From the NCBI GenBank assembly GCA_009761415.1, contig QUOL01000005.1, positions 248,001 through 312,000 of the forward strand: 64,000 nt of DNA, read 5' to 3'. The stretch comes from Sarcomyxa edulis. Lineage: Eukaryota > Basidiomycota > Agaricomycetes > Agaricales > Mycenaceae. Below the pieces are notes generated by a model. The model did not search any database. It was not told where the DNA came from and was given only the letters and a program-made list of their open reading frames with translations. The translations under genes and the position numbers were made by a program. Positions 1-12,411 of the stretch are shown in pieces; the stretch's first letter is position 1, and the number at the start of each line of letters is the position of its first letter.

Positions 1-1690
1 TGTCGGTCCTATGTCACATCGAATGATTTACTGGAGATCTTACATGATAGGTTGCATCCCGATATCTTGGCAAAACAACAGTAACTCGTAAAGGCCAAGT
101 CCACTGGTCGGAAGAATAAATTATCCAAAGACAACCAACGTACAGAATATCATACTTACTCGGTATTGACATAACCGTAATCTCCCATACGTCCTGAAGA
201 CCACCAGGTTAAGTCATCCAGTAGCTGCATGGATGTGTGGATAAGTACATGCCTGGCCGATCAAGTAGCAATCCGACGGTGTTGTTCCATTGCCACCTAG
301 AAGTGAGTGTCTGACCCTGAAACAGGATTTTCATGGCCGTTCCGACCTATAAAGTATGCAAAGTCCATACCTCCTACACCGATAACGTTTAGAAGGGGGT
401 TGACACCAAGGAAGCCCAGGAAACTTACAAGATTATTTCCACCAGGTAATCGAAAGAATGTAGGGGCCATCTCCAAAAGTGCATTTGCAATATCCAGGCG
501 CACACCATTGGGTCTACTCCTGAAGGTTGGTGGAAATAGAGACAGCATCGCGAAATGGATTGTCTGACCCGCGCCAGCCGTGCCATCAATGGTAAGTGTA
601 AAATTGTTGTTATTGTTGAAGGGCGCTTGTGCAGGCTTTATTGTAGTAGTCACTTGGAGCCACGTCGTTTGAGCACCGCTGATGGTTACAGATGTATCTC
701 CCAAAAAAAGGCCGGTTGATGTCTGCAGCCCGACTACAATATTTCCGTGGAAGCTAGTGGCATTGGGGAAGCGGTAGTAGAAGGAGGCCGTATAGGTCAA
801 CTAGACGCCACCCGACTTCGTAAGTTCAGAATAATGTCTAGAAAATCATATAGCACACCGTAGGGTCTACTTTTATGCCTGGTGAGTATACGCAATTATA
901 AGCCAGAATATTTTAGCATGATATGCGGAAAATGTCACCCCAGAATCCCTCGTTTCCAAATCCGACTGGGCCGAATCTCCCACTCGGAATGGTCAGCTGA
1001 AGAGCATTTGGTAACGCAGAGGAGACGGGAACAGTCTCTGCGATCACAGCAATCTCTGCACCATTTATAGCATTCCATGCATTGAGAGCCTCAGGGGTAT
1101 CTGAGGCGAGTGGAAATCTGTTAATGATGGTACTACGATGTTGAAATTAGGATTTTTACTGGGTGTTACTTGTTGGAATGCTCGATTCTGAAGAACTGAT
1201 AGGAACGCGGTCAGGAATAATAAAATACGACAAAGGTCCGTACTGACTTTCAGCATATAGACCTCCATCACCGCTCTGAGAATTGGAAGGATGTCAGGAG
1301 CGAGTCCATGGTGGAGGATGATATCTTACATGCTGTTAAAAAGTTTACAATACAATGAACATCAAAAAATGACTCGTAGACAAAACAGACACGCACACTG
1401 ATATCCTAGGCAAGGAAAGACAATTTACCTCGTAAATTAGTCTCGCATTCTGACTATGTATATATCTGATCTTTACGTGCCTCGAACATCTGTCCCCCTG
1501 GGGTACATTGGTACCGAATATATATCAGCTCTGGTTAAGACTAATAGAACGGAGACTCACATAGGGTCGTCGGGATAGCATGACTAGAAGTAGCGCTCAC
1601 AGATACCGTTGTAGCAGTTTGTCCATACGTGCCGGTGATGCGGAGGATGTAAGTTATCAGGACAAAGTCGCGAAAATTGAAAGCAAACAT
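1..1690 (-). CDS. alpha-L-arabinofuranosidase, GH51 (3' end off the left edge)
   Basis: Secreted GH51 enzyme that releases arabinose from arabinoxylan or arabinan. I identified it from spliced fragments: TLWGQMFE, then DIS-H-SGDGGLYAE, LQNRAFQQVTPNTPEALNAW, VPVSSALPNALQLTIPSGR, a YTASFYYRFPNATSFHG carbohydrate-binding-like stretch, FFRLPGGNNL, RWQWNNTVG, and NTDGLGLYELLLFCQDIG. The start at 1690 opens a hydrophobic leader (FVLITYILRITGTYGQ). The model is very finely split: exon 1 1690-1561, then 17 nt (1497-1481), 9 nt (1405-1397), 3 nt (1332-1330), 28 nt (1275-1248), 36 nt (1195-1160), 1100-939 and more. Two introns need GC-AG boundaries. The catalytic acid/base and nucleophile region lies beyond the window. 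Family assignment is strong; the exact small exons are inference from family conservation. Confidence 0.88.
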
Positions 1691-2236
1691 GGCTGCCAAT
1701 GGCTGACATCGATACTGGAACCATCCTTGCCCATACTTATAGGCAAGTAATCCTCCGAGCATGGCGGCGGAATGTGTCGCATATCGACACCCCCAGGCCC
1801 ATCACATCAGGACCATGCTTGCCTTCCCCTTTCTTGGCAGAGGAGGAAAGTGCTCTACCCCTTGAGTGTGCAGCCTAGGCGTCATGGAAGGACGGCAATA
1901 GAGAGCTCAATGGCAGCAAAAACTGTGATTGAGTATGAACAGAAGACTTCGGAGCCAAGTGCATTGAAGTCCGAACTCAGACGTGCCTGGAAGTCACGAT
2001 GGAACAGAAGAAAGAAGGAATGGCATGCAGGAGAGTACGCACACGCTGTCTTAGAACAGGCACTGTGCCCGGAAAAACCTCATCAAAAGTATGGTTTATA
2101 ATAAGCTGCCAGTGCGTCTTCAGAACAATTAGAAATAGTCTAGTGTTCTGAAGCAATCTCATGAGCCACTTGACGGGAGGATGGACCGAAGATACATGTC
2201 GATGAACGTGACTTTGAGAGGAACGGGGCGAAATTG

Positions 2237-2724
2237 GATGGAGGCATGGTGCCAGGGAACCCCCCCACGAATGAACTTCACCTGGATCGCAAACCCGGCA
2301 GATCATGAGGTTATCGAAGGGACAAAACAGATGCGGAGATGGGTAATTGCGCGGAGCGGAGGTCCTCGTAAGACGTGGGGAAATCGTTCGGATCTGTCAG
2401 AAAACGCTCGACAAATCGGACACCAATGTCTGATTCCTTCGTCGGGATTACGAGTTTTTGAGAATCGTCCAGAGGGTCGATCATGACCCTCCCATTCAGA
2501 TGAGGGAACTGAGTCAAGGTCCGTGCGACTCCATTCCTCAGAGAGTCGATGATTTCAAAAGCGGAGGACGCGATGCCAGACTCTGCAAATGGGAAGAGGA
2601 TAGCGGGATTGATGTATACCGGAGGTACGATCAAGTCGAGGGGTGCGATTGGATAAGTCTGTCCAACGATGGCATTCCAGTTGGCGGGCTTGATGACTGT
2701 GGTAGTGGTGATCGGGGAAGACAT
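2237..2724 (-). pseudogene. 5' fragment of a BAHD-like acyltransferase gene
   Basis: The first ~125 codons closely match the intact acyltransferase at 36729-38156 (shared stretches such as FPHLNGRVMIDPLD and SDIGVRFVERFLTDPN). The frame then breaks after SAQLPIS. A short out-of-frame block near 2237-2295 still matches the stretch just before the HxxxD motif at DNA level, after which similarity stops. No acyl-transfer motif survives. The upstream ~140 bp also align with the intact gene's promoter, but the TATAAAA of the intact copy reads TATGAAG here. It is a dead, promoter-containing partial duplicate in inverted orientation about 34 kb away. Confidence 0.85.
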
Positions 2725-3843
2725 AACTGGTTATATTGTACGCACGTCTCAAGAATGCGCTTCATAGTTATATCGCTATCAAATGGCTGTTTAGATCGTT
2801 CTCCAGATTTTCAACATATTCGTCAACTGATACGATCGTTCTATAGTGTAGAATGTCAGCAATCAAGAAATAGGCCCTCTGTGAGAGTCCAGTTTAGAAA
2901 ACAAATAACTTCACCGTGTATGCGTTGCAATTGCGGACAAACGCATTATTGATTGATGACATGACTTATTTCGCTTATCTCCTGCATAACGCGCGACCCA
3001 TTAGTTTCAATCCTGTGCTCTGATGATCGTCCTGTATTTGTACGATGGGTTCAAGTCTCCAAGATGTCTCCAGAAGTCGCTGACCTGGTGAAGTCGGAAA
3101 ACTAGAGAAAGGCTTTCCATAGAGGGTGGCGAAGGTTGTAGGTTGAGTTGAGCCAGTAAGTCCAAACAAGAATGCGATTGAACGAGAGTGAACGAAGTTG
3201 CGAACGTCGAAGAAAGTTCAACCGTCGAACTCGATTCACGTTGCTCGAGCTCGAAGAGGAGTCGGAGCGAAGAGGTGAAATCGCAATAACGTGACACGGT
3301 CGGTCACGAGATTCAGATCTCACGGTCACAAATCATCTCTCGCTTCAGACCATCACTAACGATTTTGACACTGGTCCAGGGCTCATCAAGATCCCGCAGG
3401 AAGTCTTCTTGGAAGTAGCTGGCGAGGACGTAGAACATGTCATTACCGGACTTCGTTGAGTGAAGACGTTCAAGAAAGTAGTTCACGACTCCTCGATTCA
3501 CTTCGTGCAAACTTCGTGTAGAAAGTTCTTGGTGTATTCTGGTTCAGGAAGTGAGTAAATTCTATCTTATAACTTTGACTTCTACCTTTAAGACGAAGAT
3601 GGGGCTTATTGACGAACGCGTTCTATCGAATCTGTTGTTCTGCATCGCATTTGTGAGTTTGTGGCGCGCCTTGTAGTCATGCACTTGTTGGCCAGAATTC
3701 GGAACAAAAGGGATGCGTACTCTTGTGTGTTCCAAATTTGTTGTGTGCTGGATCTCTTTGTTGTTTCTTGGCCGATTTTGTTCCTTGTTCAAGTGTTTTT
3801 GTGCATCTTGTTGCCTAGCGATTCACCCTCCTTGTCCTTTGGC
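2725..3843. other. intergenic, no supportable gene
   Basis: The first ~150 bp are the decayed promoter of the acyltransferase pseudogene. The rest holds short overlapping open frames on both strands with no recognisable family. A region rich in TTCGAGCTC and GAACG words at 3180-3260 looks like low-order repetition and is not coding. Confidence 0.5.
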
Positions 3844-3850
3844 TATAAAT
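3844..3850 (+). promoter_or_regulatory. TATA box for the 4010 gene
   Basis: TATAAAT lies 160 nt upstream of the first in-frame ATG (4010) of the following gene. It is followed by pyrimidine-rich and intron-like sequence. The spacing fits a basidiomycete promoter, but the transcription start is not mapped. Confidence 0.45.
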
Positions 3851-4009
3851 CCTTCTGACGGGACTCTGGGGTTTATCATATCCAAAGTTATCGACAGGTA
3901 TCTCTAACGTCTATTAAATCTACGTCAGTTCTATCGAGCATTGTGGCCTAGGCAAACTACAATCGTATCAGCTCTGCTACCATCCTATCATACCCCTTTT
4001 ACATCAAAC

Positions 4010-5574
4010 ATGTGTCCTGGGCCTCAGATTCCTGTATCGCATGCTTGTCCTCCAGAAGGCGCTGACGTCGACACACAATCCTGCTCTCGTCGCGGAATCA
4101 AAATAACGCAGCACTTCTTGAACGGTTCTTTCAGCACATACCACGGCTATGGTGCACTTCGGTATCCTTCAGAGGGAATATCCTACGAGTACCCTCGAGA
4201 TGCCGATAGACCCATCAGCTGCGATCGTCGGGCACTTGCTACTGGCGTGCGACCGCCAGCGCCAGTGCGGCCAGAGCTACGCGCATGCCAATGTGACCAC
4301 AACGGTGCGCCCACTGGTACCAACAAAGAGGTCCAGCCCGCTGCACAAGTAATTCGATCTTCGCCTCCTAATCCTAGCCTCAAACAATCTTTCAGCGGCT
4401 CGCAGAATCTTCATATCCCCATTGACGAACGCTCCGGAGCAGCGCATGGGAGGCTTAGAGTGCATGAAAATGTGCATCCTGCTGGGCTACGACCTGGAGG
4501 CTCGGATGTTTCGAACATCCTCAGAAATGCACTGCCGCATGTCGCGCAAAGCCAAGGATCTCTCCCAAGAAGCGAACAGCTGCACAGACCAGAGGCACAG
4601 GAGCATCACGGCGATGAGCAACTCACAGACACCAGCCCGACGAATGCCGAAAAATGTACGCCTCCTCTTGATGGTTATTCACGGGAAAAGGTGAAGGATC
4701 ATCCTGAAACCCCATCTGGACCAGATCCGCGATCACAACCCGGAAGCTCACGAATCTTGAACACTCCTGGAAATCCGTTGCAGGGCGCTACAGAGGGACA
4801 ACAACCTCCACCAGAAGTCGAACCCCCTCAGGTCCCGGAAGATAGACCTAAGCAGGGAGACTATAACGACGAACAACCAGCTGATGCTGCAGTGCAGTCG
4901 CGTGACGATGCTGAGTACGATGTACAGCCTGGGGTTTCCGTTCTTCGTGAGGTTTCTTCTCCGCGTGGTGGCGAAATGCCCCCTCGTCTTCGAAAACCTC
5001 AATACCACGCGCCGACAGAAGACTCAAGCTCTTGGGGCACATCCAACGCCGAAGGGCTCAATGCTGATCACCATCTTCCTGGGATGGCACCTGACTTGGA
5101 ACCACTGGAGACACACCCTCCCCGGCGTCCATCGGGATTCATGGATGTACCTGGTCCAGTCTCTGATCCTGCGAGACACTACCTGACCGTCGAAGAACAG
5201 ATTGCTGCTGAAGACGAGCGTCTAAGAGTACTCCGGTCTCAGGCACAGAATGTGATGAGAGTCCGAGACGCCTTGCAGCGACAAGTTTTGGAGCAAACTA
5301 ACAGATTGGGGGACATTCATCGAGCACAAGATGCGATGCTTGCAGCGCAACGCCAACATCCTCCGCAGGCCATGTATTCGTTTACCGAAGCGGCAAGTCG
5401 TCCATTTCTCATGAGCTTCGTTACGATAGTCTGATAATGCTGTAAAAGGTCGACCACCCTCCTGGATTTCAACCTCAGCATCAACCTCATCATCCTCATC
5501 GACCTCATCCCAATCCGAGTCACCCTTATCCTGGCCCTCAGACGCCGTATGGCATGGTGTATGGATTTTATTAG
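4010..5574 (+). CDS. unrecognised disordered protein with a C-terminal coiled coil
   Basis: I do not recognise this protein. The ATG at 4010 is the first in-frame start; the open frame upstream lacks one. About 460 residues are read before a probable 56-nt GC-AG intron (5393-5448; donor GCAAGT, branch-like CTGATAAT). The last exon gives a Pro/His-rich tail ending TPYGMVYGFY. The first ~400 residues are low-complexity, rich in Pro, Gln, Asp and Glu, with no domain visible. Residues near the end (EEQIAAEDERLRVLRSQAQN onward) form a clear coiled coil. It converges on ELP1, 154 bp away. It could be a nuclear or scaffold-type protein or a transposon accessory ORF; no terminal repeats were found around it. 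The long frame and TATA box favour a real gene. Confidence 0.55.
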
Positions 5575-5727
5575 ACTATGATCATCCTAGACCCTCCGGA
5601 GAACATTTGACGGTGTAGTATTGATACCTACATACAATGTTATTGATTATATCAAGTATGAGGCAAATGTAAACCGTCCATTCGGCTCCTACAGAATCAT
5701 ACAGATACATATCGGACATTGTCGATT

Positions 5728-8700
5728 TTACGGCGAAGTCTGCTGCATCTGGAACATCTTCATGCGCCAGTCCACCCGGCTCAGTTCTGGTTTGACTACC
5801 TTGTCGGTGGCACTGATCAATTTTTTCTTCTCAAATTCTTCCATCCGTTTAGCCCAAGTGTCTTCATCTTCTTCGTCTTCCGTGGCTTTTTTCCAGATCT
5901 CTTCCAGGGATGCCTTTAGCTCTTGTTCGAACTCATCAAGGTCTTGCTGTAGAGACACGCCTTCCTCCCGATGTTCGTCGGAAAATTGCGATAGATGAGG
6001 CAGTAGGTTTCTTGCATCCTCTGTTGCATCGTCAGTAACAGTAGGGAGACATGTATAGAGAAGGCAGTCACCTTGCGTAGTGTTGAATCTCCCGACGAGC
6101 TTCGTCACAGATTTTAGGAGGTATTCTTCCTCGTCAACAGTTCCCTTCTTTCCGGACCCTACTTTACGCTCCATCTTTCTCTTAGATCGTGAAGTCCGTC
6201 TATGAATGCATACTCATTGAGACGATGTTTACTAGATATATGGAGAGAGACCGCTTACTTGGAAGACCGCGAAGCACTCGTGGGTGCGACTGTATAACGA
6301 GTAAAGGCGGTTGCCGGCATCGAAACATCTGTCATCACGTCGACGTTATGCAGATTTGAATCTTCGACACCGTAAAATGCATCTGTGAACAGGCCGTTGA
6401 GCTTGGGTTCAATCTTCGAGATCGAAGAAGGCACCAACCTGGCTCTTGGATTTTTCGTAGTCGCAGCTCACGAAGACGTTGTGTTTGTTTTCGCAGCTGT
6501 TCCCTCATCTCATTGATATCGTCTGCAAGTTGTGATCTACTTTCTAGGGCACCAGGGTAGATGACGTCTTCAAGGAGCTCTGACGCAGTGTGCAGTGTAG
6601 CCTATGCACCGATGAGTAAGTTTCGACAAGTGGCCGCAGAGAGCATACAAAACTCACAACTCGCCGCGCCTCTGAGAATCGATTCCCCTGAACAAGGGCA
6701 ATGACGGCCTCTCGGACATCCTTAGCGTAATCGAGCAGAGCTTGAGCGGCCTCAGGGTATCTTTTTTTGGAGCATAGATCCTCTGATGGCCACAATCAGT
6801 GAACTATAACGATCATTTGGCTGATACTTCAGACTGACCTGCAATACGATAGGCCATAGATACGATATCATCGTTCGCCAAATTCTCACGCACAGCCAGG
6901 TCGAACAATTCTTGCCACTCCAACGCCTTTTCGTGCGCGACCATGGCCTTGGGATATGCTTCAGCCTCGATGAAGACTGTATCGAGAGTCAGATGAGGAA
7001 CGAATCAGGAGGGTAGGAATATGTACCTAGCGCAGCCTGCGAGAAGTCTCGTCGTTCAAACAGCCAGTCACCGTAGACGACCAGTATAGACTGATGTGAG
7101 AGCTTATTGTCAGCAACAACGCAAACGTCGTTGGGATTGATCTCTCACATTGTACCGATCAGTCCCTTTCCATATTGAGAGCGCGCATTGGTATAATTGG
7201 TGACGCTCAACATATGCAACAGCTTCGTCGAAATAATCAGATCCTGTGGGAAACATCCATCAGTGAAACGATACGTTAATCGCCTGAGTGAATAAGAGTA
7301 CCAGCGAGACTGAGATTTTCCAGAGCTTTCTCGTGTCGTTTGAGATGATCGTCGATCCTATATCTTTGATAATGTTTGTCCAAAGCCCGGAGCTCGCGAA
7401 GGAAAGGTAAGTATTCTCTTGGATCCTGAATATGATCTAAATCATCATGTTCACGGAGAAATGAATAAGGCTCGTACTTTTTGTGCGTGCTGTGCGATCA
7501 TCAGAACCAAGGAGAAGTCATACATGCCAAGGGCCGTGTCAAACAATCTATCAGCATCGACAAGGAATATAATGTACTTGACGGCGTCCTCGACCAAGTG
7601 TGGATCGGTATCTTGAATTTCTATCAGTCCTCGACACCAGTGAAAAAACTCAATCTAATCACATACCTCTCAGACGCAACAAAAGCGCTAATCCAGCTTC
7701 GTGATCCGGAGGTGTCTTGACGACATATGCAGTCAATATCGAATTGATGTATTTTGTTAGATCTTTATTTTCTAGCTCTACTCGGATGGCATCGCACAGT
7801 TTTGCAATAGTTTCAGGAGTTTGTGATCCACGTCTATACAGAGTTTACTTGAGTGAACGTCCGGGTATGATGTAAAGAGGCACGCACCCAAGTCCAGTCA
7901 AGAACAAATTGATATGATCAACCTCCGGTATCTGATCAACAAATGACGATAATCCATCCAGAAATGCCACTTCGTTATGGTCCACCAAAACATTGAGATC
8001 GATCCGATGTTTCCGACACGCGAAGAAAGCCTTTCGATAGTTTCCACTAATCGGAAGAAAGTCAAAAAACAGTACCAAGGGCCAACATGATAAGAACGAA
8101 CGTACACATCCAGATCCTGTTTGACAACCTCCATAACGAGTGGACGAGGGTTGATAGTCTCCAAATTACCCCGAGGCATCTGGAGTACTAGACTCATAGT
8201 GCTTGGAACAGCCACGACGATCCTAGACCCTCGTTCTACTCTACGTTTTGCCCAAAGATTCTTGGAGATCTCCCAAATCCCGCCATCGCAGATGCTAACC
8301 GTCTGCAATGAAGACAAAGGTATGAATGTGGCGTCGTGGGCAGTTGTGGTGAATATCAGGAATCCAGAAGCGATGGTGAATGAATTGGCGTTCCCAGATA
8401 TCAGTTTCGGATCCTCGTAATCGTCGTCGAGACCAGCGAGGTATAGTTTCCCAGAGCTGGTTTGGCCAACGTAGAGTTCCTCGTCTGCGGCACCTCCAGA
8501 AGCCATCGATATACGCGCTGCAGAGAAGCAGAATTCTGGGAAGTGGGCTAATGCTGTCGCGGGACCAGTAGTAATGTTCACTGTGTACGACAAGAAGAGG
8601 ATCAATCCCTCTACGAACTGAAAAGAGAACTAAACGACTGACCTTCAAAGAGGGCTCCATCGGCAGCTTGCCATACAATTGTCTCTCGGTTGCCGCGGTA

Positions 8701-10865
8701 ATCAGACGCAAGCATCCGCCCATTTCGTCCTGGCATCTCGATGCTTTTCGTGTCGTCTTTACCTTTCCCAACGCGAAGGACGTCGTTCCCCGTTTTCCCC
8801 GAACCCAGGACCACTAGTTGGGACCCACAGATAATGACTTGCCTATAACTATAGCCATGATCCTCAGATACCACTCCAGCCCATGTCTGGATTGGATCCA
8901 TAACTTTACCCTTACCAGGACCCAAACGTGTATGCAGTGCCCACAACTCGACTTTCCCCGATTCGTAAAGGATCGCGAGCGTGTCCTCAAGAGGAGCAAA
9001 GGAAGCGTATACTGGTATGGGGGCGGATGAAGAGGAGGAGAGGGAGAGCTGATGGGAAGACATTGGTGGTGGCACATTTTGAGTTCGGAAGGGCGTTAGT
9101 AGGATTGTGGCTGATGTCTACTGCATAAATACAGAAACACGAGAAATCGATATTACTGGAACGCACCTCCATCAAAGACGGCAACGGTCCCGGAATCGTT
9201 TGGAGGTTCGGTTGATGAGATATATGTGTCCCAGGAGTATGTTCGGTGGATTACATCCGCTAGTGGTGGCGTAAGCAGAGATTTTGTGATATATTTTGAC
9301 GGGTGACTTACAAGATGTTGTCAATATAACACTAAGAGCGTCTTCTGGGTGCCACCCAACAGACGTAAATCTCCCAGGTTCTGCACTCGTAGACGGAGCG
9401 TGAATCTCTTGTTTAAGATACCTATATCCGACATAAGCTAGAATCTAAAAAGTAACAAGACATTACGAATGCGCACCAATGGTAATTCCCAGTCGTCCAC
9501 AACTGAACTACGTGAATGGTCAAGAACCTCCAATAAGATCAAATCCAAATGTACGCACCAACATCACCCTCATCCCGTTCAATCCAAACAGCCAATACAT
9601 TCGAATCAGAACTCCAGCTCAACTCGCGGACCTTATACCCCCATCCCCCCGATGTTTGCTCGCCCCCCTGCCCCTGCTTCTTCCCATCCACACGCAACCC
9701 AAACTCCCCATGCCTCAACCCATTCCTCTCAAAAAACACAACATCATGCCTTCCCTCCCTCCCCACACCCATCCCACTACCAGTTCCAAACCTCTGCGTA
9801 CCCACGATGACATTCCCACTCCATCTCCACGCCAGTGTATGTTCCAATCCCGCAACGGGCTCCGATGTAGATTGCAATGCTGCCTGACGATCGTATACGC
9901 GTAGTGTGCGATGTGGTAGGGCGTTAGGTTTGGCTGGGGTGAGTGTGGATGTTACGAAGAAGGCACCATCGCCACGCCAGCTTATTCGGGGGAGTGTATC
10001 GTCGTCTGAGCTTGATCCTATTGCGGCTGTGGAGAGCGGAGCTGCGGAGGCAGCTGATTTTCCTAGGGAACCGTGGAATTGGGTTTGTTTAGATCCCCAT
10101 CCGACATTTATAGGCGCGTCTACGTCGTGTTAGGGTCGTTGAAATGAAAGTGTGATTTGAGAGACGCACCTTCACCAAAGTCAGACGTATGTAGAGGTGT
10201 TTCGGATAGTACGTCGAATGTAGACGTCATTAGTATCAGTTTATCTTCGCCTTTTTATGCCAGGCTTCGAGTTTAATATATGGATCCACAACGCAATCAA
10301 TCGATATAACGCGTACCTGTCACTAGGACCAGCAGAGAGTCGTCTGGACTCCACGACGCACCCAAAATTCCAGGCTCTACTGTTCCCTCTACTTCAATCT
10401 GTACGGTACGGCCCGATCAAAAAGACAGACGAGATATCGAAGATACGATGCAACCCACAGTAGGTTCTTCATCATCCAAAGAAATCATAGTGATATCACC
10501 ACCACGCATTATGACGGCTAGATTTCGGGTCTCAGGGAGGACATGTAGAGAAGCGACTTGAGACGCATTGACATGATGGCTATTCGTCGTAAATGTAGTG
10601 AACAGAACAGGGGACACCTGTGTTTCGTTCATCCCGTAAGTCGAATTGTAGTAGTGAGTCAACAGTTCCTGCTCACCGAATCATAGGCATCCTGCACCCA
10701 ACTCTTCGATCTCCAAATCTCCACTACAACATCAGCATCTGCATTCTGTCTTTCCGAAGCGATATACAGAGTATTTTCGTCCAGATCGATCGCTGTAGCG
10801 GTTACATTGGCTTTAACGTCCGGGAGAGAGCTGGTCGATGTGGAAGCTAGAGAAAGATTCCTCAT
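5728..10865 (-). CDS. ELP1: Elongator complex protein 1 (IKI3 family)
   Basis: Largest scaffold subunit of Elongator, which makes the cm5/mcm5-type modification on wobble uridines of tRNAs and was first described with RNA polymerase II. The start MRNLSLASTSTSSLPD at 10865 opens the N-terminal WD40-like propeller part (IAVIMRGGDI-type strands, VELWALHTRLGPGKGK, RVYDRQAAL region). The helical/TPR part is seen in pieces such as INLFLTGLG and the exons over 7200-7800. The C-terminus has the family's basic segment (ERKVGSGKKGTVDEEEYLL), then VTKLVGRFN and the final helix WAKRMEEFEKKK. There are many short introns, and the gene spans 5.1 kb as expected for ~1300 residues. It is divergent from EFG1. 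I see no frame break; exact splicing in the middle was not resolved base by base. Confidence 0.93.
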
Positions 10866-11079
10866 GATGGCAGGTTGGTGTATCTGTAAGATACCGCAAT
10901 ACCGCAAAAGTGATTAGAAGACGGTCACGATCTGTCACAAAAAAATCATCCGCGAATCGCAGGGCGGTTGTTTGGTTTTTTCCTGCACTGCAAACAGCGT
11001 GACGTGATCAGACGTGACACCGCATTTTCTGGATTTCCTCCGAAATAATAACTTCCAAGCAAGATCTTTGATATCCACG
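10866..11079. promoter_or_regulatory. shared divergent ELP1/EFG1 promoter
   Basis: Only 214 bp separate the two start codons, so both genes must draw on one intergenic region. No clear TATA box is visible on either strand, as is common for housekeeping genes. A GTGACG-type word and TCTGTCAC near 10930-11010 are possible factor sites. This is inference from spacing. Confidence 0.55.
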
Positions 11080-12157
11080 ATGGGCCCAACGAGAACTACA
11101 AAAACCCCACTCCACGCCGAATCTTCATCCTCAGGAGCAGGACGTACACCCAATACTAATTCAAAACCAAAACGATACCATGGAGCACCAGCACCAGAAC
11201 CCGAGACAACACCCGGTGTACAGAAAATAAAAGCTTCGTTGAGGCAGACACGGAGGTTATTGGCAAAGGTGCGTCTCATACATACAATTACAGAACCACC
11301 GTAACATTCGCACTGGTACTGATACTGCCGATTTGACTGACAGGACAAACTAGCAGCGGACGTGCGAGTGGAGACCGAGCGACGATTGAAAGCACTAGAA
11401 GCGGACCTCGCACAAGCGGAACTGACGAAGAAGGAAAAGGCGTTGGCTGTACGATATCATAAGATCAAGTTCTTTGGTTCGTCCCTTCCTTCCCTTCCCT
11501 TTCCCATTTCGTGTTCGTTCGTCGGGTCAGTGTACTGACGGCCATTAATATATACAGAACGACAAAAAGTAGTCCGAAAACTGAACCAAACCCAGAAACG
11601 GTGGGAAACCGATCCGTCGTCGTCATCTGCGAAGGAACAACTGGAAGAACTCCGTGTAGATTTGAATTATATCCTGGTGCGTCTCATCCCTCGTATGTGT
11701 TGCACTCAAACCTGATACCAACATCCCTCTTCGACAGCATTACCCAAAAACTAAAAAATACATCTCACTATTCCCTCCCGAAGTCCGAAAAGGAAAAGAC
11801 GAGGGCTCAGACGAAGACGCCCCACCCCTAGACAAAGCAGCGAAGAAAGAAAAGAAACTCAAAGAAAAAGCAGCGAAGAAAGAATCCCAAAAAACGGACG
11901 CGGAGAGGGAAGAAGTGAAGGTGTGGGTACGGGAGCAGATGAAGAAAGGTGTTTTCTCAGGGGAACCTGAGTTGCATCTTGATGCGCGGACGGTGGCGGG
12001 GAAGAGAGATGAGTGGAGTGGGGATGTCGCGAAAGGTGGGAAGGGGAAGAAAGGTGGAAAGGCGGAGAAGGAACAGGAAGAGGTTGTTGTGGAAGAGGGG
12101 GATGCGTTCTTTGGGGACGACGACGAGGATGATGATAAGATGGATGAAGATACATAA
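11080..12157 (+). CDS. EFG1: rRNA-processing protein EFG1
   Basis: Nucleolar factor for early pre-rRNA cleavage in 40S maturation. Spliced segments follow the family order: GVQKIKASLRQTRRLLAK, then LAADVRVETERRLKALEADL, KKEKALAVRYHKIKFFERQK, and YPKTKKYISLFP before a long charged tail. The tail is Lys/Glu-rich and ends in an acidic run (DDDEDDDKMDEDT). At least three short introns interrupt the conserved core, and the last exon is long. ATG 11080 was chosen because it precedes the basic N-terminus; an in-frame codon at 11014 is less likely so close to ELP1. The highly charged coiled-coil character agrees with the family. Confidence 0.85.
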
Positions 12158-12411
12158 GTACGTACGCCTCCTCTCATATCTGACTCCGTTACGGATACCT
12201 GGCATACAGCATTTTCCGGTCGTTTATGTGGACCACCCTGCTGTTCTGCTGTTCCCATTTCCCATCTAGCCCTGCTATGCCACACGTACGCCCAATACCC
12301 GTACCCCGTACCAGCACAGCAATCCAAGCACGCTAGTACCAGTACTTCGAAGTTCGAAGTATCCCAATCTCATAGCGACTTCAATTGCATCACAAAAAGT
12401 GTATATTGCCC

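Noticed and set aside
1772..2101. 109-residue plus-strand ORF upstream of the GH51 gene
   Set aside because: No family, no promoter, and biased towards Arg, Ser and Pro as random frames in this DNA are.
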